A model generated the notes under the pieces. The model did no database searches and was not told where the DNA came from. It saw nothing but the letters and a program-made list of their open reading frames with translations. A stretch of 64,000 nt of DNA, from the NCBI GenBank assembly GCA_002390845.1, contig DGQT01000092.1:65819-129818 (forward strand), in the 5' to 3' direction. A program made the position numbers and the translations under genes. Below are positions 7,922 to 16,838 of the stretch, in pieces (the first letter of the stretch is position 1; each line of letters opens with the position of its first letter). This DNA comes from Chitinophagaceae bacterium UBA4407 (GTDB lineage: Bacteria; Bacteroidota; Bacteroidia; Chitinophagales; Chitinophagaceae).

Positions 7922-8716
7922 CTATTCGTGTATTGCAATCATTGGAACGTGTGTATGATACTTCAGTTTTTTTGTTGCACTGCTTCTGAACAAACCACCA
8001 AGAAATGAATGATTTTTAGGTACAGTAATCAGCAGGTCGATATTATAATCTTCGGTAAACTCGCTGATTGCTTCTATAAAATCAAAAAAACGCATAAAAT
8101 AGAATTCGTGTTGGTAGCCTTCAAGCATTACATTAATTTTCTCTTTCTCGGCCTTGTATTCCTCCGTTAATTCTACATAATGTTCGCTGTCAACATTTAC
8201 TACATGCACAACAGGGTTGAATAAGCTTAGAATCGCCTGCAGTGGTTTTACTGGTATGGTTTTATCAACATTTTTAAAGTCTGAAGTAAGCGCAACATTT
8301 TTAATTCCGGTAAATTTTGCGTTTGGCGGAATAATCATTACGGGGCAAACATTTTTTTCAACCATATCAAGCGTATTGCTGCCCATAAACAATTGCTCTA
8401 AGCGGGTAGCACCGGTAATACCCATGATAATTATATCTGCGCTTTGATGGCGTGCAAGGCGCTCCAGCCCGGTTGTAAAAGAATTTTCTTCTTCAGCCAT
8501 GCAGGTAATTTTTACACCGGCATTCCCGGCTAAAAGTTCCTCTTTAAGTTTTTCGAGTGCTGCAAGCATGATTTCAATACGGTCTGCATATTTTTTCTCA
8601 AATGAGTTATATAAGATTATTTGTGTATCCTGATTTTGAGATGCAATACCCACGGCAAATTCCGCCGCATTTTTAGCTGTATCAGAAAAATCGGTTGGTA
8701 CAATAAAAGTCTTCAT
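7922..8716 (-). CDS. Universal stress protein, tandem UspA domains
   Basis: 264 residues, twice the length of a single UspA domain. The first domain (about 1-145) starts with IVPTDFSDTAKNAAEFA and has the ATP-binding signature GITGATRLEQLFMGS (G-x2-G-x9-G-S) followed by CPVMIIPP. The second (about 150-264) is more diverged and lacks an intact nucleotide loop. Such proteins are cytoplasmic stress regulators. The gene is monocistronic, with a clear terminator after it and a ~150-base upstream gap. Confidence 0.92.
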   Translation of the reverse strand: MKTFIVPTDFSDTAKNAAEFAVGIASQNQDTQIILYNSFEKKYADRIEIMLAALEKLKEELLAGNAGVKITCMAEEENSFTTGLERLARHQSADIIIMGITGATRLEQLFMGSNTLDMVEKNVCPVMIIPPNAKFTGIKNVALTSDFKNVDKTIPVKPLQAILSLFNPVVHVVNVDSEHYVELTEEYKAEKEKINVMLEGYQHEFYFMRFFDFIEAISEFTEDYNIDLLITVPKNHSFLGGLFRSSATKKLKYHTHVPMIAIHE

Positions 8717-8865
8717 TTGTGTCTTAATTTATTATTGTATAAAAATAACTAAAAAGTTGAGGGCGCAAAGCTAAGTTCTTAACTGCACCAGTTTTATTTT
8801 AAATAAAAAGATCAACAAAATTGATCTTTTATTATAAAATGCCGGTATTCAGCAGCTTAAAAATG

Positions 8866-10311
8866 TTACGCAATAATCCCCTTTACCACGTTACCCGAAA
8901 CATCGGTTAGCCTGTACCTTCTTCCCTGGTGTTTGTAAGTAAGCTTTTCATGATCGAGACCCATCAGGTTTAAAACTGTTGCATGAAAATCGTGAACATG
9001 CACGGGGTCTTTAGCAATATTGTACCCGAACTCATCTGTTTCTCCGTATACACCCGGCTTTACGCCACCGCCAGCCATCCAAATGCTAAAGCAACGCGGA
9101 TGATGGTCACGGCCATAATTATCTTTTGTAAGCGTACCCTGGCAATAATTGGTGCGGCCAAATTCGCCGCCCCAGATCACCAATGTTTCATCGAGCATAC
9201 CGCGCTGTTTAAGATCTGTAATCAATGCAGCGCTTGCCTGGTCTGCATCCATACACTGACCTTTAATTTGGGATGGCAAATTATCATGACCATCCCAACC
9301 CTGGTGGTAGAGCTGCACAAACCGAACGCCATTTTCACTCAGCTTTCTTGCAAGCAAACAGTTGGCTGCAAATGTGCCGGGTATTAAACATTCGGGCCCA
9401 TACATTTTTACAATCGATTCGGGCTCCTTATTAAGATCTGTAACTTCCGGAACCGCAGTTTGCATGCGGTAAGCAAGCTCATATTGCTGAACCTTGGCAG
9501 TTATTTCGGGATCACCAAATTCTTTATAATTTTCGTCGTTCAGTTCTGCCAGCTTATCCAGCATGTTTCGTCTGTCAGTGCTATTGATAGCATCAGGATT
9601 ATTTAAATACAGCACCGGGTTTTCGCCACTGCTGAACTGCACACCCTGGTAAAAAGAATCCAGAAAACCATTGCTCCACAATTTGCTGTAAACACCTTGC
9701 CCGTTACCTTTTCCTTTTGAAAGCAACACGCAAAACGCCGGCAGGTTTTTATTCTCTGTACCTAAACCATAACTCACCCACGAACCCATACTTGGCCTGT
9801 TACCAACCTGTGCACCGGTTTGAAAAAACGTAAGTGCAGGGTCATGATTAATCGCTTCTGTGAACATCGTTTTTATAATGCAAAGATCATCTACCACACT
9901 GGCTGTGTGCGGTAACAATTCACTGATCCATGCCCTTGATTGCCCGTATTGATCAAACTTAAAAACGGTACCGGCTAAAGGAAATTTTTTCTGGTTCGCT
10001 GTCATCCCTGTAAGGCGCTGGCCCATGCGAATTGATTCGGGAAGATCCTGTCCAAACATTTCCTGTAGTTTGGGTTTATAGTCAAACAAATCAAGCTGCG
10101 ACGGAGCGCCGTTTTGAAACAAATAAATAATACGTTTTGCTTTTGGTGCAAAATGTGGAAGCCCGCTCATAATCGCATCTTCAGGGCTGCCGCTGAACAA
10201 ATCGGGTATCAGCAGCGAACCAAGTGCCACACTGCCAATGCCAAGACTTAGCCGCGACAAAAATTTGCGGCGGTTTAAATTCAGGCCATGTTCAAAAACT
10301 TCTTTTTGCAT
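8866..10311 (-). CDS. DUF1501 domain protein with Tat signal
   Basis: 481 residues. NRRKFLSRLSLGIGSVALG near residues 13-31 is a twin-arginine signal, so the protein is predicted to be exported folded. The rest matches DUF1501 (sulfatase/alkaline-phosphatase-like fold): FQNGAPSQLDLFD, DHHPRCFSIWMAGGG and LNLMGLDHEKLTYKHQGR are visible hallmarks. It lies downstream of the DUF1549/DUF1553 gene on the same strand. That pairing is standard for these families and suggests a periplasmic or surface function in a shared process, possibly polysaccharide metabolism. The exact activity is unknown. Confidence 0.93.
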   Translation of the reverse strand: MQKEVFEHGLNLNRRKFLSRLSLGIGSVALGSLLIPDLFSGSPEDAIMSGLPHFAPKAKRIIYLFQNGAPSQLDLFDYKPKLQEMFGQDLPESIRMGQRLTGMTANQKKFPLAGTVFKFDQYGQSRAWISELLPHTASVVDDLCIIKTMFTEAINHDPALTFFQTGAQVGNRPSMGSWVSYGLGTENKNLPAFCVLLSKGKGNGQGVYSKLWSNGFLDSFYQGVQFSSGENPVLYLNNPDAINSTDRRNMLDKLAELNDENYKEFGDPEITAKVQQYELAYRMQTAVPEVTDLNKEPESIVKMYGPECLIPGTFAANCLLARKLSENGVRFVQLYHQGWDGHDNLPSQIKGQCMDADQASAALITDLKQRGMLDETLVIWGGEFGRTNYCQGTLTKDNYGRDHHPRCFSIWMAGGGVKPGVYGETDEFGYNIAKDPVHVHDFHATVLNLMGLDHEKLTYKHQGRRYRLTDVSGNVVKGIIA

Positions 10312-10340
10312 GATTGTATGTTCAAATCGTTTTCAAAATA

Positions 10341-10543
10341 ATTTTTATGATACCAGCTTTTGATTTTCATAGCATCGGCTGTTGCGTCGCAATCCTTTCA
10401 TCGTTCGGAACAAGGGGCAGCAAAGGCTTTTAGCGGTTAGCCTTTACCTATTAGCTAACAGCGAATGGCTAATCGATTTTCTTCAGCACAAGTGTGCGAC
10501 GCAAGAAAAGCTTCATAGTAATTCAATTGCCCGGCTCAAAAAA
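10341..10543. repeat. Palindromic intergenic element, mixed cores, with period-7 loop
   Basis: The left arm (10341-10405) has outer TGATACCAGC, then AGCATCGGCTGTTG and core GCGTCGCAATCCTTTCATC. The right arm (10490-10543) has core GTGTGCGACGCAA, AAAGCTTCATAG and outer CCCGGCTCAAAAAA. The two cores are of different classes. The loop (10415-10477) consists of about nine 7-base units such as TTTAGCG and ATTAGCT. It lies between the DUF1549 and DUF1501 genes. Confidence 0.87.
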
Positions 10544-10603
10544 CTGCCTTTCTTTTTTTATCCTCTAATTCTAACAATCCTTCCACATCAAAGTTCAGGC
10601 AAC

Positions 10604-12928
10604 CTATGTTTTCGTAATACTCTCTTCAAGATTATAAATCATCTCTATCACCTTCATTAATGCCGCAGACTGATTGGTATCAACCTTTTGATTTAATGGA
10701 TATTCGCCGACAGCCAATGTACTTTCCGCATTCAGTTTTTTTTGCTGAAATTTCAGCAACTGATCGCTGTAATAATCGCTTAAAATTTTTATTTCTTTAT
10801 CCGTTGGATGGCGGCAAACGATAAGCCTGAACGCAGTGGTGATGTTTGCTGCCGGTTGTGTTTGCTGCATTAATAATTTTTGCGCCAATACCCTTGATGC
10901 TTCCAGCACCGTTGGATCGTTGAGCATAATGAGTGCCTGTAATGGCGTGTTTGTTTTGCTGCGTTTTACTTCGCACTGGTCGCGGTTGCTGGCATCGAAC
11001 ATTGTCATTACCGGCGGCGGCACTGTGAGTTTGATAAAGGTGTACATGCCGCGGCGGTACAGCGAATCGCCATGATCCTGTTTATAAGTTGCCAGCACGC
11101 CACGCCCTGAAGTTGCAGATTCCCATAAGCCGGGTGGCTGGTACGGTTTTACACTTGGCCCGCCAATAGTGGTTACTAAAAGCCCGCTGCTTGCAAGTAC
11201 CATATCGCGAACAAATTCTGCGGGCAACCTGTTGCGTGGGCCACGGGATAAATATTTATTTTCGCCATCAACTTCTAATTTTTCAGGAGATGTTATATCG
11301 CTCTGGCGGTAGGTTGCTGACATTACAATTTGCTTTACCAAACGTTTAATATCCCAGCCATGTTCCATAAAATCTACGGCTAGCCAATCGAGCAATTCAG
11401 GATGTGTTGGCAACTCACCCTGCATACCAAAATCACCGGTTGTTTTTACAAGGCCACGGCCAAAGAATTCCTGCCATACCTGGTTTACAAAAACGCGTGC
11501 AGTAAGGGGGTTGTTTTTATCAACCGTCCACATGGCGAGGCCAAGCCTGTTGCGGGGATATTTTGTAGTATCGAAATTTAAAATTGATTTTGGTGCAGCA
11601 GGTGCTACCTCTTCGGTTGGTGAATCGTAACGGCCACGGTTTAATACATAGGTTTTGCGAACCGTATCCAACTCGCCCATTACAGATACCGTTAAACTGC
11701 CCGTATCCTTTTTATTAATGAAAGTCAATGTGCGTTTTATATCGCTGTCATTAAGCGTCATCAATGGGGTTTTTGCAGGCTTAGATGTGCTTACATCGCC
11801 TTCAAAACCTGCTTCTTTGGTGTTGTTGAAAAACGCCAGCATGGAATAATAATCTTTCTGCGAGAAAGGATCATATTTATGATCGTGGCATTGGGCACAT
11901 TCAATGGTGATGCCCATAATGCCTTTGCCGTAAGTTTTGGTTTTATCTATTAAGTATTCAACACGGTATTCTTCAGGAATTACACCGCCTTCTTCTGTGT
12001 ACTTGTGATTGCGAAAAAAACCTGTTGCCAGCATTTCTTCTTTTGTTGCATTGGGCAGCATATCCCCTGCAATCTGCCAGGTAAGAAACTGATCGTATGG
12101 AATGTTTTTATTGAAGGCGTGAATCACCCAATCACGCCAGGGCCATTGTGTGCGGATGTTATCATCCTGGTAGCCATAGCTGTCTGCATACCGTGCAATG
12201 TCAAGCCAGTGCAATGCCATTTTTTCGCCGTATTGCGGGGTTTGCAGTAAAAGATCAACCATCTTTTCGTAGGCATTGGCACTGTTATCAGCAAGAAATT
12301 TGTCCGTCATTTTGATGGTAGGAGGCAGGCCCGTAAGATCGAAAGAAACGCGTTTTAATAAACGTTCTTTATCCGCTTCTTCATTGGGTTTTAAACTTAA
12401 CTGATCCAATTTGTCTTCTACAAAAAAATCAATTTCATTCTTTGGCCATTTTGCATCGCTTACTTCAGGAATAGCTGATTTTTTTGGAGCTGTAAATGCC
12501 CAGTGTTTCTCATACTTAGCGCCCTGTTCGATCCATTTTTTTATCAGCTTAATTTCAAAAGGGGTTAGCGCAGATAAATGCGATTCAGGCGGTGGCATCA
12601 TAAAAGAGGTATCGGTTGATGAAACCCTTTTGTACAATTCAGATGCATCGGGTTTGCCGGCAACCAATGCAAATGCACCCTTGGTTTCTTTGAGGGCAGC
12701 AAAGGCACTGTCTGCAATATCGAGCCGCAGGTGCGCCTCACGTTTGCTTGCATCCGGGCCATGACATTTAAAACATTTATCAGAAAAAATGGGGCGTATA
12801 TTAAAATTATAACTCACGCTATCCGGCATTGCAGAACCTTCTGCCAAAGCTTCGCTGTTGTTACATGAATTTGTAACTGTAAGTGCAGTAACTGCCAAAC
12901 AAATAAGGAATAAAATTTTGTACTTCAT
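10604..12928 (-). CDS. Cytochrome-c-like lipoprotein with DUF1549 and DUF1553 domains
   Basis: 774 residues. An N-terminal signal ends in TNSC, a likely lipobox cysteine near residue 22. A planctomycete-type cytochrome domain carries CFKCHGPDA (CxxCH haem site, about residue 52) followed by KREAHLRLD. DUF1549 follows (about 150-360), including a second CxxCH in ECAQCHDHKYDPFS, then DUF1553 (about 470-740) with NRLGLAMWTVDKNNPLTARVFVNQ-like text. Families of this type are abundant in Planctomycetes and some Bacteroidota. The role is unknown. Likely in an operon with DUF1501. A LacI-type palindrome lies about 50 bases upstream. Confidence 0.93.
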   Translation of the reverse strand: MKYKILFLICLAVTALTVTNSCNNSEALAEGSAMPDSVSYNFNIRPIFSDKCFKCHGPDASKREAHLRLDIADSAFAALKETKGAFALVAGKPDASELYKRVSSTDTSFMMPPPESHLSALTPFEIKLIKKWIEQGAKYEKHWAFTAPKKSAIPEVSDAKWPKNEIDFFVEDKLDQLSLKPNEEADKERLLKRVSFDLTGLPPTIKMTDKFLADNSANAYEKMVDLLLQTPQYGEKMALHWLDIARYADSYGYQDDNIRTQWPWRDWVIHAFNKNIPYDQFLTWQIAGDMLPNATKEEMLATGFFRNHKYTEEGGVIPEEYRVEYLIDKTKTYGKGIMGITIECAQCHDHKYDPFSQKDYYSMLAFFNNTKEAGFEGDVSTSKPAKTPLMTLNDSDIKRTLTFINKKDTGSLTVSVMGELDTVRKTYVLNRGRYDSPTEEVAPAAPKSILNFDTTKYPRNRLGLAMWTVDKNNPLTARVFVNQVWQEFFGRGLVKTTGDFGMQGELPTHPELLDWLAVDFMEHGWDIKRLVKQIVMSATYRQSDITSPEKLEVDGENKYLSRGPRNRLPAEFVRDMVLASSGLLVTTIGGPSVKPYQPPGLWESATSGRGVLATYKQDHGDSLYRRGMYTFIKLTVPPPVMTMFDASNRDQCEVKRSKTNTPLQALIMLNDPTVLEASRVLAQKLLMQQTQPAANITTAFRLIVCRHPTDKEIKILSDYYSDQLLKFQQKKLNAESTLAVGEYPLNQKVDTNQSAALMKVIEMIYNLEESITKT

Positions 12929-12980
12929 AACACTAAATGCAAGAGATTAAAACTATGAAAAATTAGTGATACGCGGCAAT

Positions 12981-12990
12981 CAAACGTTTG
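12981..12990. promoter_or_regulatory. LacI/GalR-type operator candidate (CAAACGTTTG)
   Basis: A perfect 10-bp palindrome in the divergent region upstream of the DUF1549 gene. It is extended on one side to CAAACGTTTGCAC, identical to the site before susC at 26956. No LacI-family gene is present in the window. Confidence 0.5.
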
Positions 12991-13070
12991 CACGGTTTAA
13001 AATTGCTGGATGCTCAGATTTGTTTACAGGTTCTACCGGTATTCAAAATCAGGAAAAGATGAATCTATTT

Positions 13071-13130
13071 TATTGGCCCGGCTTTTATTTATATATCAGC
13101 TTGGGTTGCGTCGCACACTTATGCGTTCCG
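13071..13130 (+). repeat. Single left arm, GCGTCGCACAC core
   Basis: Outer end TTGGCCCGGC, then a diverged middle and GTTGCGTCGCACACTTATGCG. It lies in the divergent region between the DUF1549 gene and the TonB-domain lipoprotein. The 12929-13225 gap otherwise holds only the LacI-type palindrome at 12981. Confidence 0.75.
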
Positions 13131-13225
13131 GTATTTGTTGAGCATTGAATACATAAGCCTTTAAACACAATTGCAGTGATCCTTTTGGAATGGTGTTTGT
13201 TTTAATCTGTTCCAAAGACTATATT

Positions 13226-13849
13226 ATGAAAAGTAAATTGAGTTTAATGGCTTTTACGGTTGGTGGCTTTTTATTGATCAATGCCTGCAAATCCCCTGAA
13301 GACAGAACATCAGACGATATGATGAATGACACTGCTGCAATGCATGATAATACATCAACTGCACCTGCAGATACAATGACAGCAATGACAGGTGCCCAGC
13401 CAGATACAGCCAGTGTTGCTCCCGTAGCAACAAGCGGAAATACAAGTATTAAAAAAGGCACCAAAGGAAAAGCATCTGTTTCATTGAGCGGTGTTGATAA
13501 CAGTAAAGAAAAAATGCAAATGGATAAAAACGGCGTTTATGTCAGGGCAGAGGTAATGCCATCGTTTCCCGGCGGTCAAGATGCTCTTGAAAAATATGTG
13601 GAAGATAATCTACAATATCCACAGCAGGCCTTGGATAATGGAACAGAAGGAAGGGTGCTGATAGAATTTGATGTTGATGAAAAAGGAAAAGTATATCACT
13701 CTGTAATTGTATCAGATAAAATTGGAGACGGTCTTGAAGAAGAAGCGTTAAAAGTTGTAAAAGGAATGCCTGCCTGGACACCCGGGCAAATGAAAGGCAA
13801 AAATGTAAAAACAAAATTCACTTTGCCCATTTCTTACCAGATATATTAG
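13226..13849 (+). CDS. TonB C-terminal domain lipoprotein
   Basis: 207 residues from the ATG at 13226. An in-frame extension back to 13190 is rejected because the lipoprotein signal begins at MKSKLSLMAF and ends at INAC. A low-complexity Thr/Ala/Asp/Met-rich linker (about 25-90) precedes the C-terminal TonB-like domain (about 105-207): VMPSFPGGQDALEKYVEDN, ALDNGTEGRVLIEFDVDEKG and MPAWTPGQMKGKNVKTKF. Energy-coupling TonB proteins have an N-terminal membrane helix. A lipid-anchored version is more likely to be a TonB-fold accessory protein. It stands alone with its own terminator. Confidence 0.87.
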   Translation: MKSKLSLMAFTVGGFLLINACKSPEDRTSDDMMNDTAAMHDNTSTAPADTMTAMTGAQPDTASVAPVATSGNTSIKKGTKGKASVSLSGVDNSKEKMQMDKNGVYVRAEVMPSFPGGQDALEKYVEDNLQYPQQALDNGTEGRVLIEFDVDEKGKVYHSVIVSDKIGDGLEEEALKVVKGMPAWTPGQMKGKNVKTKFTLPISYQIY

Positions 13850-13875
13850 AAAGCATCTGTAACGACAGGTTGTAG

Positions 13876-13913
13876 AAAAACCGTTCTGTATATGCATAGC
13901 GGTTTTTTTATTT
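13876..13913 (+). terminator. Intrinsic terminator after TonB-domain lipoprotein
   Basis: AAAAACCG and CGGTTTTT form the stem around a ~14-base loop, followed by a T-run, about 27 bases after the stop codon. Confidence 0.82.
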
Positions 13914-13987
13914 GAATTCATACAATGAATTTCTCTCAGTTGTTGGCCATGCCAACATCCGCGGCTTCAGAAAAGTACACTAAAATT

Positions 13988-14050
13988 CTGAACGTACAAG
14001 TGAGTGACACAAGGGGCGATGCTATGAAAAACTACAGCGGGTTAAAAAAA
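13988..14050 (-). repeat. Single right arm, GAGTGACAC core
   Basis: Starts GAACGTACAAGTGAGTGACACAA, then GGCGATGCTATGAAAAA and the outer end GCGGGTTAAAAAAA. It lies ~40 bases before the octamer array in front of the carboxylase gene. Read as protein it gives the spurious peptide NVQVSDTRGDAM. Confidence 0.78.
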
Positions 14051-14091
14051 GAATTTGCATGTATAGAACGAATTTTTGTTTGCCTTTCATT

Positions 14092-14139
14092 TGCACATCC
14101 GCACATCTGCATATCCGCACATTCATTCATCCGCTTATC
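14092..14139. repeat. Period-8 quasi-repeat upstream of acyl-CoA carboxylase gene
   Basis: Six consecutive 8-base units with consensus (C/T)GCACATC, for example CGCACATC and TGCATATC. The array ends 24 bases before the ATG at 14163, so it will be part of the 5' leader if transcription begins upstream. Confidence 0.75.
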
Positions 14140-14162
14140 TTTGCTTCCTAACAATTGTAAGC

Positions 14163-15812
14163 ATGAACATCGAATTCAACCGCAACGAAGACTGGATGAA
14201 ACAACTGTACAGCGAGGTTAAACAACGTTTTGAAACCATTAAACTGGGCGGTGGTAAAAAGGCAAACGAAAAACAAAAAGAACGCAATAAACTTACTGCA
14301 CGGCAACGCGTGGAATACCTGCTGGATAAAGACAAACCTTTTACGGAGATTGGCGCCTTCGCTGGTTTTGATCTGTATGAAGAACAGGGCGGTTGCCCCG
14401 GTGCCGGAACAGTTAGCGGAATAGGTTATGTAAGCGGCAGGCAATGTGTTGTTGTTGCTAACGATCAAACCGTTAAAGCCGGTGCATGGTTCCCCATTGC
14501 ATGCAAGAAAAATTTACGCATGCAGGAGATTGCGATGGAAAACCATTTGCCCGTGATCTATCTTGTTGACAGCGCCGGTGTTTTTCTGCCCATGCAGGAT
14601 GAAATTTTTCCAGACAAAGAACATTTTGGGCGCATCTTCCGCAACAATGCACGCATGAGTGCAATGGGAATTACACAGATTGCCGCAGTAATGGGTGCCT
14701 GTGTTGCAGGCGGTGCATACCTGCCCATAATGAGCGATGAAACATTGATGGTGGAAGGTAATGGCAGCATATTTCTTGCAGGCTCTTACTTAGTAAAAGC
14801 AGCGATTGGTGAAGACATAGACAACGAAACTTTAGGCGGCGCGGTAACACATACCGAGATCAGCGGTATTGCTGATTATAAATTTAAAACAGAAGAGGAA
14901 TGTCTTGATGAAATAAAAAAGATCATGGGCAAACTTGGCGATAAACCTGTTGCAGGTTTCAACCATATTGCACCATTGCCGCCTGCAAAAAATGCGGATG
15001 AAATTTATGGTATTATGAATACGGGCAATGCAAAACCTTATGATGTACTCGACATAATTGAACGCATTGTTGATGCTGATGATAAAGATGTCAAGCAATC
15101 TTCTTTTGATGCATTTAAAAAAGATTATGGTAAAACAATTGTATGTGGTTATGCACGCATTGATGGCTGGGCGGTGGGTATTGTGGCTAATCAAAGATTG
15201 ATCGTTAAAAATAGAAAAGGTGAAATGCAGTTGGGCGGCGTTATTTATAATGACAGTGCCGATAAGGCTGCAAGATTTATTTTAAACTGCAATCAAAAGA
15301 AAATTCCACTGGTGTTTCTGCAGGATGTTACCGGCTTTATGGTGGGCAGCCGCAGCGAGCACAGCGGTATTATAAAAGATGGTGCAAAGCTGGTAAATGC
15401 CGTGGCAAATTCTGTTGTTCCAAAGATCACGATCATTATTGGCAACAGCTATGGCGCAGGCAATTATGCCATGTGCGGCAAGGCTTATGATCCGCGTTTT
15501 ATTTATGCATGGCCCAGTGCAAAGATCGCTGTAATGGGTGGTGACCAGGCGGCTAAAACTTTATTACAAATTCAGGTAGCTTCAATGAAAGCAAAAGGAA
15601 AAGAAGTAAGTGCCGAAGAAGAAAAAACGTTGCTCGATAAAATAAAAGGCAGCTACGAAAAGCAAACCACGCCTTACTATGCGGCAGCAAGGTTGTGGGT
15701 AGATGATATTATTGACCCCGCTGCAACAAGGCAATTAATCAGTGAAGGAATTGCTGCTGCCAACCATAATGCACATATTGAAGATATGAAGACTGGTGTG
15801 TTCCAGGTGTGA
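14163..15812 (+). CDS. Acyl-CoA carboxylase beta subunit (carboxyltransferase)
   Basis: 549 residues from the ATG at 14163. The longer frame from 14076 runs through the period-8 array and is rejected. The N-terminal carboxyltransferase half shows RQRVEYLLDKD and FAGFDLYEEQGGCPGAGTVSG, and GACVAGGAYLPIMSDE is the acyl-CoA binding glycine-rich loop. The C-terminal half has FLQDVTGFMVGSRSEHSGI and GNSYGAGNYAMCGKAY, the carboxybiotin-binding segment. The length and sequence resemble methylcrotonyl-CoA carboxylase beta (leucine breakdown), with propionyl-CoA carboxylase beta as the alternative. No biotin-carrying alpha subunit is adjacent, so it must be encoded elsewhere. Confidence 0.92.
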   Translation: MNIEFNRNEDWMKQLYSEVKQRFETIKLGGGKKANEKQKERNKLTARQRVEYLLDKDKPFTEIGAFAGFDLYEEQGGCPGAGTVSGIGYVSGRQCVVVANDQTVKAGAWFPIACKKNLRMQEIAMENHLPVIYLVDSAGVFLPMQDEIFPDKEHFGRIFRNNARMSAMGITQIAAVMGACVAGGAYLPIMSDETLMVEGNGSIFLAGSYLVKAAIGEDIDNETLGGAVTHTEISGIADYKFKTEEECLDEIKKIMGKLGDKPVAGFNHIAPLPPAKNADEIYGIMNTGNAKPYDVLDIIERIVDADDKDVKQSSFDAFKKDYGKTIVCGYARIDGWAVGIVANQRLIVKNRKGEMQLGGVIYNDSADKAARFILNCNQKKIPLVFLQDVTGFMVGSRSEHSGIIKDGAKLVNAVANSVVPKITIIIGNSYGAGNYAMCGKAYDPRFIYAWPSAKIAVMGGDQAAKTLLQIQVASMKAKGKEVSAEEEKTLLDKIKGSYEKQTTPYYAAARLWVDDIIDPAATRQLISEGIAAANHNAHIEDMKTGVFQV

Positions 15813-15839
15813 GGTTTTATTTTAAAGCCATATTTTTTG

Positions 15840-15895
15840 TTACCGTCATTAGTATTTTATGGCATCGCCTGTTGTGTCACTCACTTGTACAAAAG
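15840..15895 (+). repeat. Single left arm, GTGTCACTCAC core
   Basis: ATGGCATCGCCTGTTG followed by TGTCACTCACTTGTAC, ~30 bases after the carboxylase stop. The remainder of the 15813-16115 gap shows no further gene or clear motif. Confidence 0.77.
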
Positions 15896-16115
15896 GAGTC
15901 TTATCCAACTTTTATTACGGAGAATTTTACAACTACCTGTAGACTTTTTTGTACAGTGTTTATGATCTTTCACAGTAAACTGTATAGATACAGCAGTTTT
16001 TTCTAATGGTTTGTTGAGCATTTCCTCGCGGCTCATTGCCTGACCAGTCAACAACAATTATCGGGCATATTACTTGTTTTAATGTGGTTATTATTAAACA
16101 TGTAAAACAAATATT

Positions 16116-16622
16116 ATGGGCGACGTAAAAAATCTAACGAACACAGAAGCTGTTGAAAAGATAAAGGAGCTTGCAAACACTGCAGACATCTGTATGTTTA
16201 CTACAGCATTAACAACTTTACCCCTGACATCGCGGCCAATGAGTACACAAACAGTGGATGATGAAGGCAATCTTTGGTTCCTGAGTAAAAAAAGCAGTGA
16301 AAAAAATGCTGAAATAAAAAAAGACAATCGTGTACAATTATTTTATGCGAGTAAAGGCAGTGCTGAATACCTGAGTGTTTATGGCGAAGCAACCATATTA
16401 ACAGATAAAAATAAAGCTAAAGAACTCTGGACGCCTATTGCAAAAGCATGGTTTAGTGAAGGCGTTGATGATCCTGAATTAAGCATTATAAAAGTAACAC
16501 CTTTAGATTCGTATTACTGGGACACCAAAAACAGTAAAATGGTTTCACTTATAAAAATTGCAGCCGCTGCAATTAGTGGTAAAAAAATAGATGACGGAGT
16601 GGAAGGAAAGATCAAGGTATAG
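16116..16622 (+). CDS. Pyridoxamine 5'-phosphate oxidase family protein (general stress protein 26-like)
   Basis: 168 residues with the split-barrel flavin-binding pattern: CMFTTALTTLPLTSRPMSTQ, then GNLWFLSKKSSEKNAEIKKDNRVQLFY, and the C-terminal VDDPELSIIKVTPLDSYYWD. This corresponds to the pyridoxamine-oxidase-like subgroup annotated as general stress protein 26. It probably binds FMN or a related cofactor, with an unknown substrate. The gene is monocistronic, with a hairpin terminator and a repeat arm behind it. Confidence 0.9.
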   Translation: MGDVKNLTNTEAVEKIKELANTADICMFTTALTTLPLTSRPMSTQTVDDEGNLWFLSKKSSEKNAEIKKDNRVQLFYASKGSAEYLSVYGEATILTDKNKAKELWTPIAKAWFSEGVDDPELSIIKVTPLDSYYWDTKNSKMVSLIKIAAAAISGKKIDDGVEGKIKV

Positions 16623-16671
16623 TCTAAAAAATCAGCATTTATATTATGTATTTTTAGCTGGTCATTATTCT

Positions 16672-16730
16672 ACAGTACAAGTGTGCGACGCAAGAAAAGA
16701 TAAATAGGATTGTATAGCCTGGCTAAAAAT
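16672..16730 (-). repeat. Single right arm, GTGTGCGACGC core
   Basis: ACAGTACAAGTGTGCGACGC, then AAGAAAAGATAA and the outer end GCCTGGCTAAAAAT. Located between the PNPOx-like and GH16 genes. Confidence 0.75.
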
Positions 16731-16746
16731 ATATTAAGTTTAAAGT

Positions 16747-16778
16747 CTGTCTGTATAAAACCGCAGACGGATTTTATA
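16747..16778 (+). terminator. Hairpin with T-rich tail
   Basis: CTGTCTG pairs with CAGACGG (one G-U pair) over a ten-base loop and is followed by ATTTTATATTT. It is a probable terminator for the PNPOx-like gene. Confidence 0.55.
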
Positions 16779-16838
16779 TTTATGTATGGTAAATTTTTTT
16801 AGCAGTGCAAGTACTAATTTCGTAGGCATATTTTTAAA

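Noticed and set aside
14076..14162. N-terminal extension of the carboxylase
   Set aside because: It encodes the period-8 array (His/Ser-rich text). Conserved sequence starts at the ATG at 14163.
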